Source: Acidobacteriota bacterium
GTDB taxonomy: Bacteria; Acidobacteriota; Terriglobia; Terriglobales; Acidobacteriaceae
DNA: 6,360 nucleotides
Reading direction: 5' to 3'
Assembly: GCA_021793595.1 (NCBI GenBank)
Contig: JAJYSL010000250.1
Span: 1-6,360, forward strand
Both the position numbers and the translations under genes were made by a program. The notes below the pieces were generated by a model. It was given only the letters and a program-made list of their open reading frames with translations. It ran no database searches and was not told the origin of the DNA. Below, piece after piece: positions 1 through 6,359 of this stretch; the first letter of the stretch is position 1; every line of letters starts with the position of its first letter.

Positions 1-2
1 AC

Positions 3-941
3 TACCTTGGGGCCGTCCGGCATTGGGTGGCGCTGCAGGCGGAGGCGGAGTGCTACTTCATGTTGGCCGATCTGCACGCGATTACCACGCCTCAAAATCC
101 AGCGAAACTGCGCGACCGGATCATTGGCACCGCTGCACTTCTGTTGGCGATTGGAATCGACCCCAAACGGTCAGTGTTCTTTCTCCAGTCCCGAGTTCCG
201 CAACACACAGAACTCGCATGGATCCTTAACTGCTTCACGAGCGTGGGAGAGTTGCAGCGGATGGTGCAGTTCAAAGACAAGTCAGCTCGTGGAAATGAGA
301 TGAAGGCCACTGCTGGCCTGTTCGCCTATCCAGTCCTGCAGGCTGCCGACATTCTGCTCTACCAGGCTGACCGCGTTCCGATTGGCGAGGACCAAAGTCA
401 GCATCTTGAATTGACGCGTACTCTCGCACAGCGCTTCAATGCCCAATATCCGGAGACATTCCACGTACCGGAACCGCTGATCCCCCCAGAAGGGGCGCGC
501 ATTATGGATCTCTATGAACCCCGAAAGAAAATGTCGAAGTCTGTAAAGTCCACAACTGGGTTGATTCGTCTGACTGATTCTCCCGACGTGATCCGCTCGA
601 AGATTATCGCTGCGACAACCGATTCGGGACACGAAGTCCGATCATTTCTGGACAAGCCCGGAATGAGCAATCTGATCACGATCTATTCCATCGTGAACGG
701 CGGAAGTCGCGAACAGACTGAAAGCATATTTTCGGGAAAGACCTATGCGGTTTTCAAAACCGCTCTGGCAGACACACTGGTTGAGTATTTGCGGCCATTC
801 CGGGAGCGATATGAACTCCTACGCCAGGACCGAGGATATCTTGGACGAATACTTCTAGAGGGGTCTTATCGAGCGCAGGCGGCTGCGATACGAACTCTCG
901 CAAGAGTCTACGAAAGAGTAGGTTTCCTGGAAGAATCTTAG
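3..941 (+). CDS. trpS: Tryptophanyl-tRNA synthetase, 5'-truncated by the window edge
   Basis: This enzyme charges tRNA-Trp with tryptophan in the cytoplasm, using ATP. It is a class I aminoacyl-tRNA synthetase. The reading frame is open from the window edge: codons from position 3 give YLGAVRHW before the GTG at 27, which matches the segment just after the ATP-binding HIGH-like motif of bacterial TrpRS, so the GTG at 27 is an internal Val and the true start lies upstream. About 312 residues are visible, and a full protein is usually about 330-350. Seen in order: LADLHAIT, the QSRVPQH segment, QFKDKSA, YPVLQAADILLYQ, VPIGEDQSQHLEL (tryptophan-site region) and the KMSKS catalytic loop at 528-542. 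The C-terminus (RTLARVYERVGFLEES) matches the family end, so the 3' end is intact. The gene is convergent with the ferredoxin gene; the two stop codons overlap. The HIGH-like motif itself is not visible. Identification is close to certain. Confidence 0.97.
   Translation, partial: YLGAVRHWVALQAEAECYFMLADLHAITTPQNPAKLRDRIIGTAALLLAIGIDPKRSVFFLQSRVPQHTELAWILNCFTSVGELQRMVQFKDKSARGNEMKATAGLFAYPVLQAADILLYQADRVPIGEDQSQHLELTRTLAQRFNAQYPETFHVPEPLIPPEGARIMDLYEPRKKMSKSVKSTTGLIRLTDSPDVIRSKIIAATTDSGHEVRSFLDKPGMSNLITIYSIVNGGSREQTESIFSGKTYAVFKTALADTLVEYLRPFRERYELLRQDRGYLGRILLEGSYRAQAAAIRTLARVYERVGFLEES
938..941. other. Overlapping stop codons of convergent trpS and ferredoxin genes
   Basis: The four bases TTAG hold the trpS stop (TAG, 939-941, plus strand) and the ferredoxin stop (TAA, 940-938, minus strand). 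There is no room for a conventional terminator between the genes, so each transcript must run into the antisense of the other or be stopped by Rho or by structures inside the coding regions. Confidence 0.95.
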
Positions 942-1198
942 CGCCCATAGTGTTTGGCGTTGATTTCGGCAAAGTGCTTCCATGTCTCGGGCAAGTCATC
1001 GGCAGCATAGATGGCGGATACGGGGCATGCCGGTACGCAGGCACCGCAATCGATGCATTCCACGGGGTCAATGTAAGGTTGCGGCTCGGTCCCAAACGTC
1101 GGTTCGTCCTTCCTCGGGTGAATGCAATCCACCGGGCAGGCATCTACACAAGCAGTATCTTTGGTTCCAATGCAGGGCTCAGCAATGACGAATGCCAT
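938..1198 (-). CDS. 7Fe ferredoxin ([3Fe-4S] plus [4Fe-4S])
   Basis: A small soluble electron carrier of 86 residues. Cysteines seen: C9, C17, C21, C25, C48, C51, C54, C58. By comparison with Azotobacter ferredoxin I, the [3Fe-4S] cluster would use C9, C17 and C58, and the [4Fe-4S] cluster C21, C48, C51 and C54; C25 matches the extra free cysteine of that protein. The position of the missing fourth ligand of the first cluster is Thr12, which is why I call it 7Fe rather than 8Fe. There is a loop about 8 residues longer than in Azotobacter FdI between the two motifs (residues 28-46), and the long C-terminal extension of FdxA-type proteins is absent. The ATG at 1198 was chosen because AGAGG lies 9 bases upstream and the FdI-like start (MAFVI) follows; a longer frame to 1324 adds 42 residues that do not look like ferredoxin. 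The redox partner is unknown; NuoG or an oxidoreductase elsewhere are only possibilities. Confidence 0.95.
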   Translation of the reverse strand: MAFVIAEPCIGTKDTACVDACPVDCIHPRKDEPTFGTEPQPYIDPVECIDCGACVPACPVSAIYAADDLPETWKHFAEINAKHYGR

Positions 1199-1208
1199 AA
1201 TCGGTAAC

Positions 1209-1223
1209 CTCTGGAATTCAGAG
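1209..1223 (-). promoter_or_regulatory. Small hairpin over the ferredoxin ribosome-binding site
   Basis: On the minus strand CTCTG-AATTC-CAGAG can fold as a 5-bp stem with a 5-base loop. The 3' arm contains AGAG of the AGAGG Shine-Dalgarno sequence (1212-1208), so folding would partly hide it. Whether a stem this short matters in the cell is unknown. Confidence 0.3.
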
Positions 1224-1312
1224 TAAGTAAAGCTGCTTTGGAACAGTGATGAAGTCGTTTGCGGACGGTACATGAACCCAGGACTCAATCGCATGTCCCT
1301 ATGTACTTGATC

Positions 1313-1326
1313 GCGTGGACTCACGC
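1313..1326. repeat. Perfect 5-4-5 palindrome GCGTG-N4-CACGC
   Basis: Two perfect 5-base arms with a 4-base spacer lie about 115 bases upstream of the ferredoxin start and 47 bases past the DUF2249 stop. It could be an operator with a dyad geometry like that of the site at 1752-1765, though the half-site is different, or a short RNA hairpin. As a terminator it is weak, since no run of U follows on the minus strand. Confidence 0.3.
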
Positions 1327-1372
1327 AGCAGCAACTTCAACGCGGATCTCGGTGCAGACGCCGCTCGCGTCC

Positions 1373-1678
1373 TTAGCGCGATTGCTGGAATCTCCACAAC
1401 GTCTGCGGTAAGCCGCTCGGAGAGGTCTCAGCGCCGCTCGGTGGCGCGACACGGCTAACCCGAATGCGAAAGATCTCCGGCCCGCGCACGATGTATTCCC
1501 ATGTGAGTTGGTGCGGGCGCATCGCTTCCATTTGTCCGTGCAAGGGAACTGGATCGTGATCGTTGATCAGCACGAACGACTCTCCGACATCGAGAGCATC
1601 GAATTTCGCAAATACTAGCGGATGACGCTGGAAACGCGCCACGTTGCGCAGGTCCAGTTCTTCATTGTGCTTTTCCAT
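1373..1678 (-). CDS. DUF2249 domain protein
   Basis: A small cytoplasmic protein of 101 residues. Residues about 8-77 match the DUF2249 (PF10006) pattern as I recall it: ELDLRNV, RHPLVFAKFDALDVGESFVLINDHDPVPL, then LTWEYIVRGPEIFRIRVSR. The HDP motif is at residues 41-43. The biochemical role of the family is not settled; members occur alone or joined to hemerythrin-like domains and often lie near nitrosative-stress and anaerobic-respiration genes. The ATG at 1678 was chosen because AGGAG lies 12 bases upstream, a rather long spacing, and the domain begins soon after; a longer frame starting with GTG at 1765 would run through the palindromic operator and looks unlikely. The last 24 or so residues (PPSGAETSPSG onward) look low in conservation, and the next frames downstream look coding-like, so the end may be frameshifted. 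A CRP/FNR-type site lies just upstream, which suggests redox or NO control. Confidence 0.85.
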   Translation of the reverse strand: MEKHNEELDLRNVARFQRHPLVFAKFDALDVGESFVLINDHDPVPLHGQMEAMRPHQLTWEYIVRGPEIFRIRVSRVAPPSGAETSPSGLPQTLWRFQQSR

Positions 1679-1690
1679 TGGGGAAGATTG

Positions 1691-1695
1691 CTCCT
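1691..1695 (-). promoter_or_regulatory. Ribosome-binding site of the DUF2249 gene
   Basis: AGGAG on the minus strand, 12 bases before the ATG at 1678. The spacing is at the long end, but no other start with a better site is present, and it supports 1678 over the GTG at 1765. Confidence 0.55.
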
Positions 1696-1723
1696 GTACG
1701 TTTGATGATCTCTTACAGCAACA

Positions 1724-1729
1724 ATGGTA
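1724..1729 (-). promoter_or_regulatory. Candidate -10 element for the DUF2249 gene
   Basis: TACCAT on the minus strand keeps the T1, A2, A5 and T6 of the TATAAT consensus. It would put transcription start near 1717, giving a leader of about 39 bases. The centre of the palindrome at 1752-1765 then falls at about -41.5, the standard place for a class II CRP/FNR activator replacing a -35 box. The agreement of two independent signals supports the call; the hexamer alone would not. Confidence 0.4.
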
Positions 1730-1751
1730 TGCGTTTGACGCGGGGATCGCC

Positions 1752-1765
1752 GTGACAAAAGTCAC
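1752..1765 (-). promoter_or_regulatory. CRP/FNR-type operator, GTGAC-N4-GTCAC
   Basis: A perfect palindrome with 5-base arms and the 4-base spacer typical of CRP/FNR-superfamily sites (FNR TTGAT-N4-ATCAA; other members use TGAC-type half-sites). It sits in the gap between poxB and the DUF2249 gene, 74 to 87 bases upstream of the DUF2249 ATG and about 41.5 bases before the inferred start of transcription. An oxygen- or NO-sensing activator is a natural guess given the target family, but the sequence does not show which regulator binds. No regulator gene is in the window. Confidence 0.5.
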
Positions 1766-1846
1766 TACGAAGCCCGTTGGGAGAAAAGAACTGAATACAA
1801 ACCTCGCATCTCCTTCAGAGACTGTACCCTCGTGAACTCGCCACAG

Positions 1847-3571
1847 TCATCGAAACAGGTTCGTTCGGGCGAGATCGATAATCTCGTCTCCACGGCCATT
1901 CAGGATCGCCCGGATCAGATACAGGTTGAAATCGACGATCTGGTCGAGCTTGAGGGAAGGCGGCATGGCGAGCTCCTGCCGGTTTACGGCAACGTCCACG
2001 AGAGCAGGACCGTTATGCGCGAAGGCTTCCTCTAACGCAGGGCGAATCTGCTCAGGATCGTCTACGTGCAGGCCAAGAACGCCCGCACCCTTCGCAATCC
2101 CAGCCAGGTCGGGGTTCACCAGATCTGTTCCATGATTCACAAATCCCGTGGCCTTCATCTCAAGTTCGACAAAGCCGAGGGAGCCATTGTTGAACACGAC
2201 AATCTTGACGGGAAGATTCAGTTGCCGGAGCGAAAGCAAATCACCCATCAGCATGGAGAATCCCCCGTCTCCGGAAAGGGCAACGACCTGGCGGTGTGGA
2301 TGCGAAAGTTGCGCTCCAATGGCCTGAGGCAGAGCGTTGGCCATCGATCCGTGATTGAACGAACCGAGCAATCTCCGGCGGCCGTTCATCGTCAGATAGC
2401 GTGCCGCCCAGATCACCGGGGTCCCGACATCCACGGTAAAGATTGCGTCGTCGGCCGCAATCTGATCGAGAATCTTGGCAAGGTATTGCGGATGGATTGG
2501 GCGTTGTCCCCGCTTGCCCGTCGCAAGATCATCAAGACCCTTGCGTGCGTCTTGGTAGTGACTGAGGCAAGCATCAAGATAACTACGATCGGTCTTCTGC
2601 GCGATGCGGGGGAGTAGTGCAGGAAGTGTTTCCGCAATGCCTCCGACGAGTCCCAGGTCCAGATGGCTGCGCCGTCCTAACTGTTCCTCGCGAAGATCAA
2701 TCTGCAGGATCCGCGCATTCTTTGGATAGAACTGCTGGTATGGAAAGTCCGTGCCAAGCATAAGCAGCGCGTCGCAATTCATCATCGCGTGATAGCCCGA
2801 AGAAAAACCGAGCAGCCCGGTCATGCCGACATCGTGAGGATTCTCGTATTCGATGAATTCCTTACCGCGCATGGCATGCACGATTGGCGCCTGGAGCTTC
2901 GCAGCCAACTGGATCAGCTCATCATGGGCGCCCGCGCAACCTGCGCCGGCCAGGATTGTCACTCGCGTCGCGCGATTGAGCTCGGCCGCCAGCTGATCCA
3001 ACTCTTCCGGACGGGGAACAATGTGCGGCTGAGAAAATGTGAAGTTGACACGGCGATCGTCATTTTCCGCATTCAATAGTGCGATATCGCCAGGTAACAC
3101 AACCACGGCCACGCCGCGCTTTGCCAGAGCCGTCTGGATCGCGATTTCGAGCGTGCGAGGCATCTGGGCAGAGCTTGAGACCAACTCACAGAAATGGCTG
3201 CACTCCTTAAAGAGATGTTCAGGGTGAGTTTCCTGAAAGTACCCGCTCCCAATTTCCTGCGATGGGATTTGTGCAGCAATCGCGAGGACCGGTACACGAC
3301 TTCGATGGGCATCATAAAGGCCATTGATGAGGTGGAGGTTGCCTGGGCCACAGCTACCCGCGCATACGGTAAGCTTTCCTGTTAGCGCAGCTTCTGCTCC
3401 TGCCGCGAAGGCCGCTGTCTCCTCGTGCCGCACGCCGACCCATTCGATCCCGTTGCGTCTTCGCACAGAATCCGTAATGCCATTGAGGGAATCGCCTGCA
3501 ACTCCATAAATGCGCTCCACTCCCGCCGCAGCAAGAACCTCTACAAAGAGCTCCGCTATTCTCTTTGCCAC
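1847..3571 (-). CDS. poxB: Pyruvate dehydrogenase (quinone) / pyruvate oxidase PoxB
   Basis: A ThDP- and FAD-dependent peripheral membrane enzyme that turns pyruvate into acetate and CO2 and gives two electrons to ubiquinone (or menaquinone). The protein is 574 residues; E. coli PoxB has 572, and the resemblance as recalled runs end to end. Seen in order: an N-terminal ThDP pyrimidine-binding domain with the catalytic Glu at residue 50 ([14 protein letters not shown]); [25 protein letters not shown]; a central FAD-type domain with GAGCAGAH and VHAMRGKE, then [13 protein letters not shown]; the C-terminal ThDP domain with GDG at 434-436 and NN at 461-462; and a tail ([21 protein letters not shown]) matching the lipid-activated membrane-binding helix of E. 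coli PoxB. The GTG at 3571 was chosen because AGAGGGG lies 7 bases upstream and the length then matches the family; the ATG at 3643 adds 24 unrelated residues and has no ribosome site. It is divergent from nuoG and lies upstream of the DUF2249 gene, which has its own promoter signals. Confidence 0.96.
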   Translation of the reverse strand: MAKRIAELFVEVLAAAGVERIYGVAGDSLNGITDSVRRRNGIEWVGVRHEETAAFAAGAEAALTGKLTVCAGSCGPGNLHLINGLYDAHRSRVPVLAIAAQIPSQEIGSGYFQETHPEHLFKECSHFCELVSSSAQMPRTLEIAIQTALAKRGVAVVVLPGDIALLNAENDDRRVNFTFSQPHIVPRPEELDQLAAELNRATRVTILAGAGCAGAHDELIQLAAKLQAPIVHAMRGKEFIEYENPHDVGMTGLLGFSSGYHAMMNCDALLMLGTDFPYQQFYPKNARILQIDLREEQLGRRSHLDLGLVGGIAETLPALLPRIAQKTDRSYLDACLSHYQDARKGLDDLATGKRGQRPIHPQYLAKILDQIAADDAIFTVDVGTPVIWAARYLTMNGRRRLLGSFNHGSMANALPQAIGAQLSHPHRQVVALSGDGGFSMLMGDLLSLRQLNLPVKIVVFNNGSLGFVELEMKATGFVNHGTDLVNPDLAGIAKGAGVLGLHVDDPEQIRPALEEAFAHNGPALVDVAVNRQELAMPPSLKLDQIVDFNLYLIRAILNGRGDEIIDLARTNLFR

Positions 3572-3578
3572 AACTGGA

Positions 3579-3585
3579 CCCCTCT
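3579..3585 (-). promoter_or_regulatory. Ribosome-binding site that fixes the GTG start of poxB
   Basis: AGAGGGG on the minus strand with a 7-base spacer to GTG at 3571. It decides the start: the only ATG further upstream (3643) is preceded by a stretch with no purine-rich site. Confidence 0.7.
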
Positions 3586-3763
3586 CGGTTCTAAATTTGT
3601 CGAATGGATGCAGCAGTGGATGATTTCCGCATACCTCATCCATCGAGTCGTAAAAGGCCGCTCTGTCCCGCAGATCAGAAAATGCATCATGTCAGTCCCC
3701 AAGTAGTCCGATGATAGCTATTCGAGATGACCAAAGAAGCTGATGTGAATATTCTCGCAGCAA

Positions 3764-3781
3764 TCGTTCGACAATGAACGA
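3764..3781. promoter_or_regulatory. 18-bp inverted repeat, possible operator
   Basis: TCGTTC-GACAAT-GAACGA has two perfect 6-base arms around a 6-base spacer. It lies 93 bases before the nuoG ATG and about 190 bases before the poxB GTG, so it could serve either promoter. I do not recognise the half-site as belonging to a particular regulator family. As RNA it would form a 6-bp hairpin with no U-tract on either strand, so a terminator is less likely. Confidence 0.35.
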
Positions 3782-3865
3782 GTACACCTGTCCCAGTTCC
3801 AATTACAGCCAGACCATTTCCAGTTTATTGTTGGAGGCATAGGCTCAAGGCAATCCGGCTGTCGC

Positions 3866-3870
3866 AGGAA
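3866..3870 (+). promoter_or_regulatory. Close-set ribosome-binding site of nuoG
   Basis: AGGAA ends only 3 bases before the ATG at 3874 (4 bases if the core is AGGA), shorter than the usual 5-9. The start is still secure, because the 2Fe-2S ferredoxin domain begins at once (MAEVTIIVDGKKI) and no other start lies in a better place. Confidence 0.5.
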
Positions 3871-3873
3871 TCA

Positions 3874-6207
3874 ATGGCTGAAGTCACGATCATCGTCGAT
3901 GGAAAGAAGATCCAGGCAGCATCTGGTTCACTGCTCATCGATGCGTGTAAACGGGTAGGGATTGAGATCCCATCGTTCTGCTACTACCCAGGTCTCTCTC
4001 TCCAGGGCGCCTGCCGCATGTGCCTTGTAGAGATCGCAAAAGTGCCAAAGTTGCAGACTGCGTGCACGACTGTCGTGACGGAGGGCATGACTGTCACAAC
4101 AGAAAGCCCAACTGTACGGCAGAGCCGGAAGGCCATGCTGGAGTTTGTCCTGCAGAATCACCCTCTTGATTGTCCGGTTTGCGATGCGGGCGGCCAATGC
4201 GAACTACAAGATGCCACGTACACATACGGAGCGGCAGAGTCGCGGTTGGTGGACATAAAGAATCATCGCGATGAGCAGCAATGGTCCCCGATCGTGTATT
4301 TTGACCGACCGCGCTGCATCATGTGCTACCGCTGCGTCCGTGTTTGCGGAGAAGGAATGGACGTCTGGGCATTGGGAATTGCCAACCGCAACTCATCCCA
4401 GTTGATTGTCCCCAACAAGGAAGAGCATCTGGAGTGTGAGGAATGCGGGATGTGCATCGATATCTGCCCGGTTGGTGCACTCACCTCCGGACCATACCGA
4501 TATAAGACGCGTCCATGGGAGATGAAGCACACCTCGACGATCTGCACGCATTGCGGCGACGGCTGTACAACTACACTCGGCACCCGCCCCGTTGAAGGCA
4601 GAATGACCATCATGCGCGGGACAAATCGTGACAAAGGTGGGATCAATGGGGACTTCCTCTGTATCAAGGGCCGCTACGCATTCGATTTTGTGGAGCATGC
4701 CGACCGGTTGACCACACCCATGATGAGAATCGACGGAGCCTTGAAGCCGGTCTCCTGGGATAGAGCATTGTCAGAGGCTGCGAACAGGTTAGCTGCTGCC
4801 CGCCAGACTCCCGGCGCGATTGGAGTGGTCGGCTCGAATCACAGCACGAATGAGGAGAACTACATCCTTCAAAAGTTTGCGAGAACCTTGTTGAAGACGA
4901 ACAACATCGACCACAGGCGAACTGCGGATTACCCCCGCTTCTTTACAGCGCTTCGCAAGTATGCAGCATCGACGGCGAGTATGGTTGACGTATTGAAATC
5001 TCGGGCCATTCTTTTGATTGGAGGGGATCCAACCTATCAGCATCCATTGCTCGCGTGGCAGATTCGCAACAATGTTCGCCTCAATGGCGCTCATCTCTAC
5101 GTCATCAACTCTCGTCAGATCAAACTTTGCCGGCAGGCCAAACAATTCATCAGCGTGCCGAAGGGATGTGAAGGAGAAACCGTCCGGAGGCTTGCATCCT
5201 GTTCTGAGCATCCTGCCGATTCCGCTCTCAGCTCGATAAGTCTTGAGCTGGCAGATCTGGCGTCGGCGCTTCGCGCGGAACAGGATGTGGTGATCGTCTT
5301 TGGCGCCGAGTTACAGGACCATGACATCGAGAACGTGGTTAAATTCGGCACTAGTCTTCCGCAAGCGAAGTTCATCTGTCTGAGCGACGACGCCAACTCC
5401 CGCGGCGCGGCTGACATGGGACTACTCCCCGATCGACTTCCCGGCTATGAAACAGACCGCAAACGCTGGAGTGAGGCTTGGGGCACGACCATTCCCGATA
5501 CGCCAGGAATGAACCTCCCGCAGATGGTGGAGGCAGCGCAATCTAGACTCTTGCCTGTTCTCTACGTTGTTGGCTCGGATCCCGTCAAAGAATATGCAGT
5601 CGACGTTGATGTGTTCCGGAACACGTATGTGATCGTTGAGGATCTTTTCCTCACAGCTACGGCGGCTATGGCTGATCTGGTACTACCATCTTCATCGCCT
5701 TACGAGAAAGCGGGGACGTTTACAAATACATGCGGTGACTTGCAGGTGATTCGAAAGGCCGCTGATTGTACGGGGCCAAGAAGCGACCTTGAAATCATCC
5801 TGCATTTGGCTGAGTGCCTGGGCGCCGATGTCGCACCGTACCGAGGGAATGGCCCTGGAGTCCGCGGGGAGTTTGGAGACTCAAGAGGAGCTCAGTGTGG
5901 GGAGGCGGATCGACAGGCGGTGTGGATGAGCGCGCAGGGAGCGAATCTCCGCGTCACCAGCTTCGACCCTGATGCTGTACTCAGGGAGATTCAGATTTTA
6001 TTGCCGGATTACCGGGCGCCACACGTCTCCTTTTCACGCGAAATACCTAGCACATTGAGTGCCGGAGACCAGGCCGCAGCCGTGATCAAGCCCTATGGCG
6101 ATGATCTCTTCTCTTCAGAGGCATTCGGCCCATATTCGGCCAACCTGAACTCAGTACTTGAACGCAACCTGACCCTGCCTTACGAATCCGAGATTGAGCC
6201 CGAGTAA
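3874..6207 (+). CDS. nuoG: NADH-quinone oxidoreductase subunit G (NuoG-type iron-sulfur/molybdopterin-fold protein)
   Basis: NuoG carries electrons from the NuoE/NuoF module through a chain of iron-sulfur clusters towards NuoI/NuoB in complex I, on the cytoplasmic side of the membrane. The protein is 777 residues, near the Thermus length and shorter than E. coli. Domains: 2Fe-2S (C36, C47, C50, C64); His-Cys 4Fe-4S (H96, C100, C103, C109); two further 4Fe-4S motifs (C148, C151, C154, C158 and C188, C191, C194, C198); a molybdopterin-type 4Fe-4S domain with C224, C227, C231, C263, which would hold the optional N7 cluster; then a molybdopterin-oxidoreductase fold from about 274. The segment CIKGRYAFDFVEHADRLTTP is formate-dehydrogenase-like, but the place where formate dehydrogenases carry Cys or Sec (after TNNIDH, residue 346) reads RRTADYPRFF, with no Cys and no in-frame TGA, so catalysis is unlikely. 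No nuoE or nuoF precedes it and no nuoH start follows within 153 bases. A diverged formate-dehydrogenase-type subunit is the alternative. Confidence 0.9.
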   Translation: MAEVTIIVDGKKIQAASGSLLIDACKRVGIEIPSFCYYPGLSLQGACRMCLVEIAKVPKLQTACTTVVTEGMTVTTESPTVRQSRKAMLEFVLQNHPLDCPVCDAGGQCELQDATYTYGAAESRLVDIKNHRDEQQWSPIVYFDRPRCIMCYRCVRVCGEGMDVWALGIANRNSSQLIVPNKEEHLECEECGMCIDICPVGALTSGPYRYKTRPWEMKHTSTICTHCGDGCTTTLGTRPVEGRMTIMRGTNRDKGGINGDFLCIKGRYAFDFVEHADRLTTPMMRIDGALKPVSWDRALSEAANRLAAARQTPGAIGVVGSNHSTNEENYILQKFARTLLKTNNIDHRRTADYPRFFTALRKYAASTASMVDVLKSRAILLIGGDPTYQHPLLAWQIRNNVRLNGAHLYVINSRQIKLCRQAKQFISVPKGCEGETVRRLASCSEHPADSALSSISLELADLASALRAEQDVVIVFGAELQDHDIENVVKFGTSLPQAKFICLSDDANSRGAADMGLLPDRLPGYETDRKRWSEAWGTTIPDTPGMNLPQMVEAAQSRLLPVLYVVGSDPVKEYAVDVDVFRNTYVIVEDLFLTATAAMADLVLPSSSPYEKAGTFTNTCGDLQVIRKAADCTGPRSDLEIILHLAECLGADVAPYRGNGPGVRGEFGDSRGAQCGEADRQAVWMSAQGANLRVTSFDPDAVLREIQILLPDYRAPHVSFSREIPSTLSAGDQAAAVIKPYGDDLFSSEAFGPYSANLNSVLERNLTLPYESEIEPE

Positions 6208-6224
6208 ATTCGTAAGGTCACACA

Positions 6225-6248
6225 AAGTCCGTCGTATGGACGGGACTT
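6225..6248 (+). terminator. Weak stem-loop after nuoG
   Basis: AAGTCCGTC (6225-6233) pairs with GACGGGACTT (6239-6248) around a 5-base loop, with one bulged G. It begins 18 bases after the nuoG stop and is well placed to end transcription, but no U-run follows (the next bases are CCCATTCATT), so it is not a standard intrinsic terminator. It could protect the 3' end of the mRNA or assist Rho-dependent ending. Confidence 0.3.
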
Positions 6249-6284
6249 CCCATTCATTGTTCCGAAACAGTGCCGTGAGACGCT

Positions 6285-6359
6285 CTAGGGAACCTCTGCG
6301 CAGGTGCGTGATTTTGTAGCGGCGACTTGATCGCGGATGATTTCTTGATAGATCAGAAG
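6285..6359 (-). CDS. Possible last 24 codons of a minus-strand gene, cut by the window edge
   Basis: On the minus strand a frame entering from the right edge reads LLIYQEIIRDQVAATKSRTCAEVP and ends with TAG at 6287-6285. It looks protein-like and would be convergent with nuoG, leaving a 77-base gap that holds the stem-loop. Another minus frame is also open across this stretch, so this is only a suggestion; no family can be recognised from 24 residues. The plus strand between 6208 and 6360 has no usable start: the ATG at 6338 stops after three codons. Confidence 0.2.
   Translation of the reverse strand, partial: LLIYQEIIRDQVAATKSRTCAEVP

Larger units (their letters stand above)
1199..1372. 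other. Intergenic/leader region upstream of the ferredoxin gene, with inverted repeats
   Basis: This 174-base gap lies between the DUF2249 stop and the ferredoxin start, both on the minus strand. It holds three inverted repeats: the hairpin at 1209-1223; GTACAT (1268-1273) paired with ATGTAC (1301-1306), with an inner GGGAC/GTCCT pairing, making a possible two-tier stem of about 39 bases; and GCGTG-GACT-CACGC at 1313-1326. I see no convincing -35/-10 pair and no U-tract terminator. The ferredoxin may be read from a promoter here or from DUF2249 read-through. Confidence 0.4.
3572..3873. other. Divergent intergenic region between poxB and nuoG
   Basis: About 300 bases without a supported gene. 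It must carry the promoters of both flanking genes. I see one clear structure, the inverted repeat at 3764-3781, and the two ribosome sites at its ends. GGAGG at 3833-3837 is not followed by a usable start codon. A weak minus-strand pair, TTGGGG then TCTGAT 17 bases later, is too far from consensus to call. No terminator or small RNA is evident. Confidence 0.5.

Noticed and set aside
754..1143. Minus-strand open frame of 129 codons across the trpS end and the ferredoxin gene
   Set aside because: It overlaps two secure genes in other frames and its translation resembles no family.
1644..1835. Plus-strand frame over the DUF2249 start and its promoter region
   Set aside because: It has no ribosome site, is short, and crosses the palindrome and the start of the DUF2249 gene.
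2066..2617. Plus-strand open frame of 183 codons inside poxB
   Set aside because: It is antisense to the well-conserved centre of poxB, has no recognisable domain, and exists only because of the codon pattern of the opposite strand.
3572..3643. 24-residue N-terminal extension of PoxB from the ATG at 3643
   Set aside because: It has no ribosome site, is absent from E. coli PoxB, and the GTG at 3571 has a strong site 7 bases upstream.
3744..3757. GTGAA-TATT-CTCGC as a second CRP/FNR-type site before nuoG
   Set aside because: Only about 7 of 10 arm bases match the GTGAC-N4-GTCAC site and the dyad symmetry is lost.
3874..6207. An active formate dehydrogenase alpha subunit
   Set aside because: The domain order is shared, but no Cys or Sec is visible at the catalytic position and the length fits NuoG.
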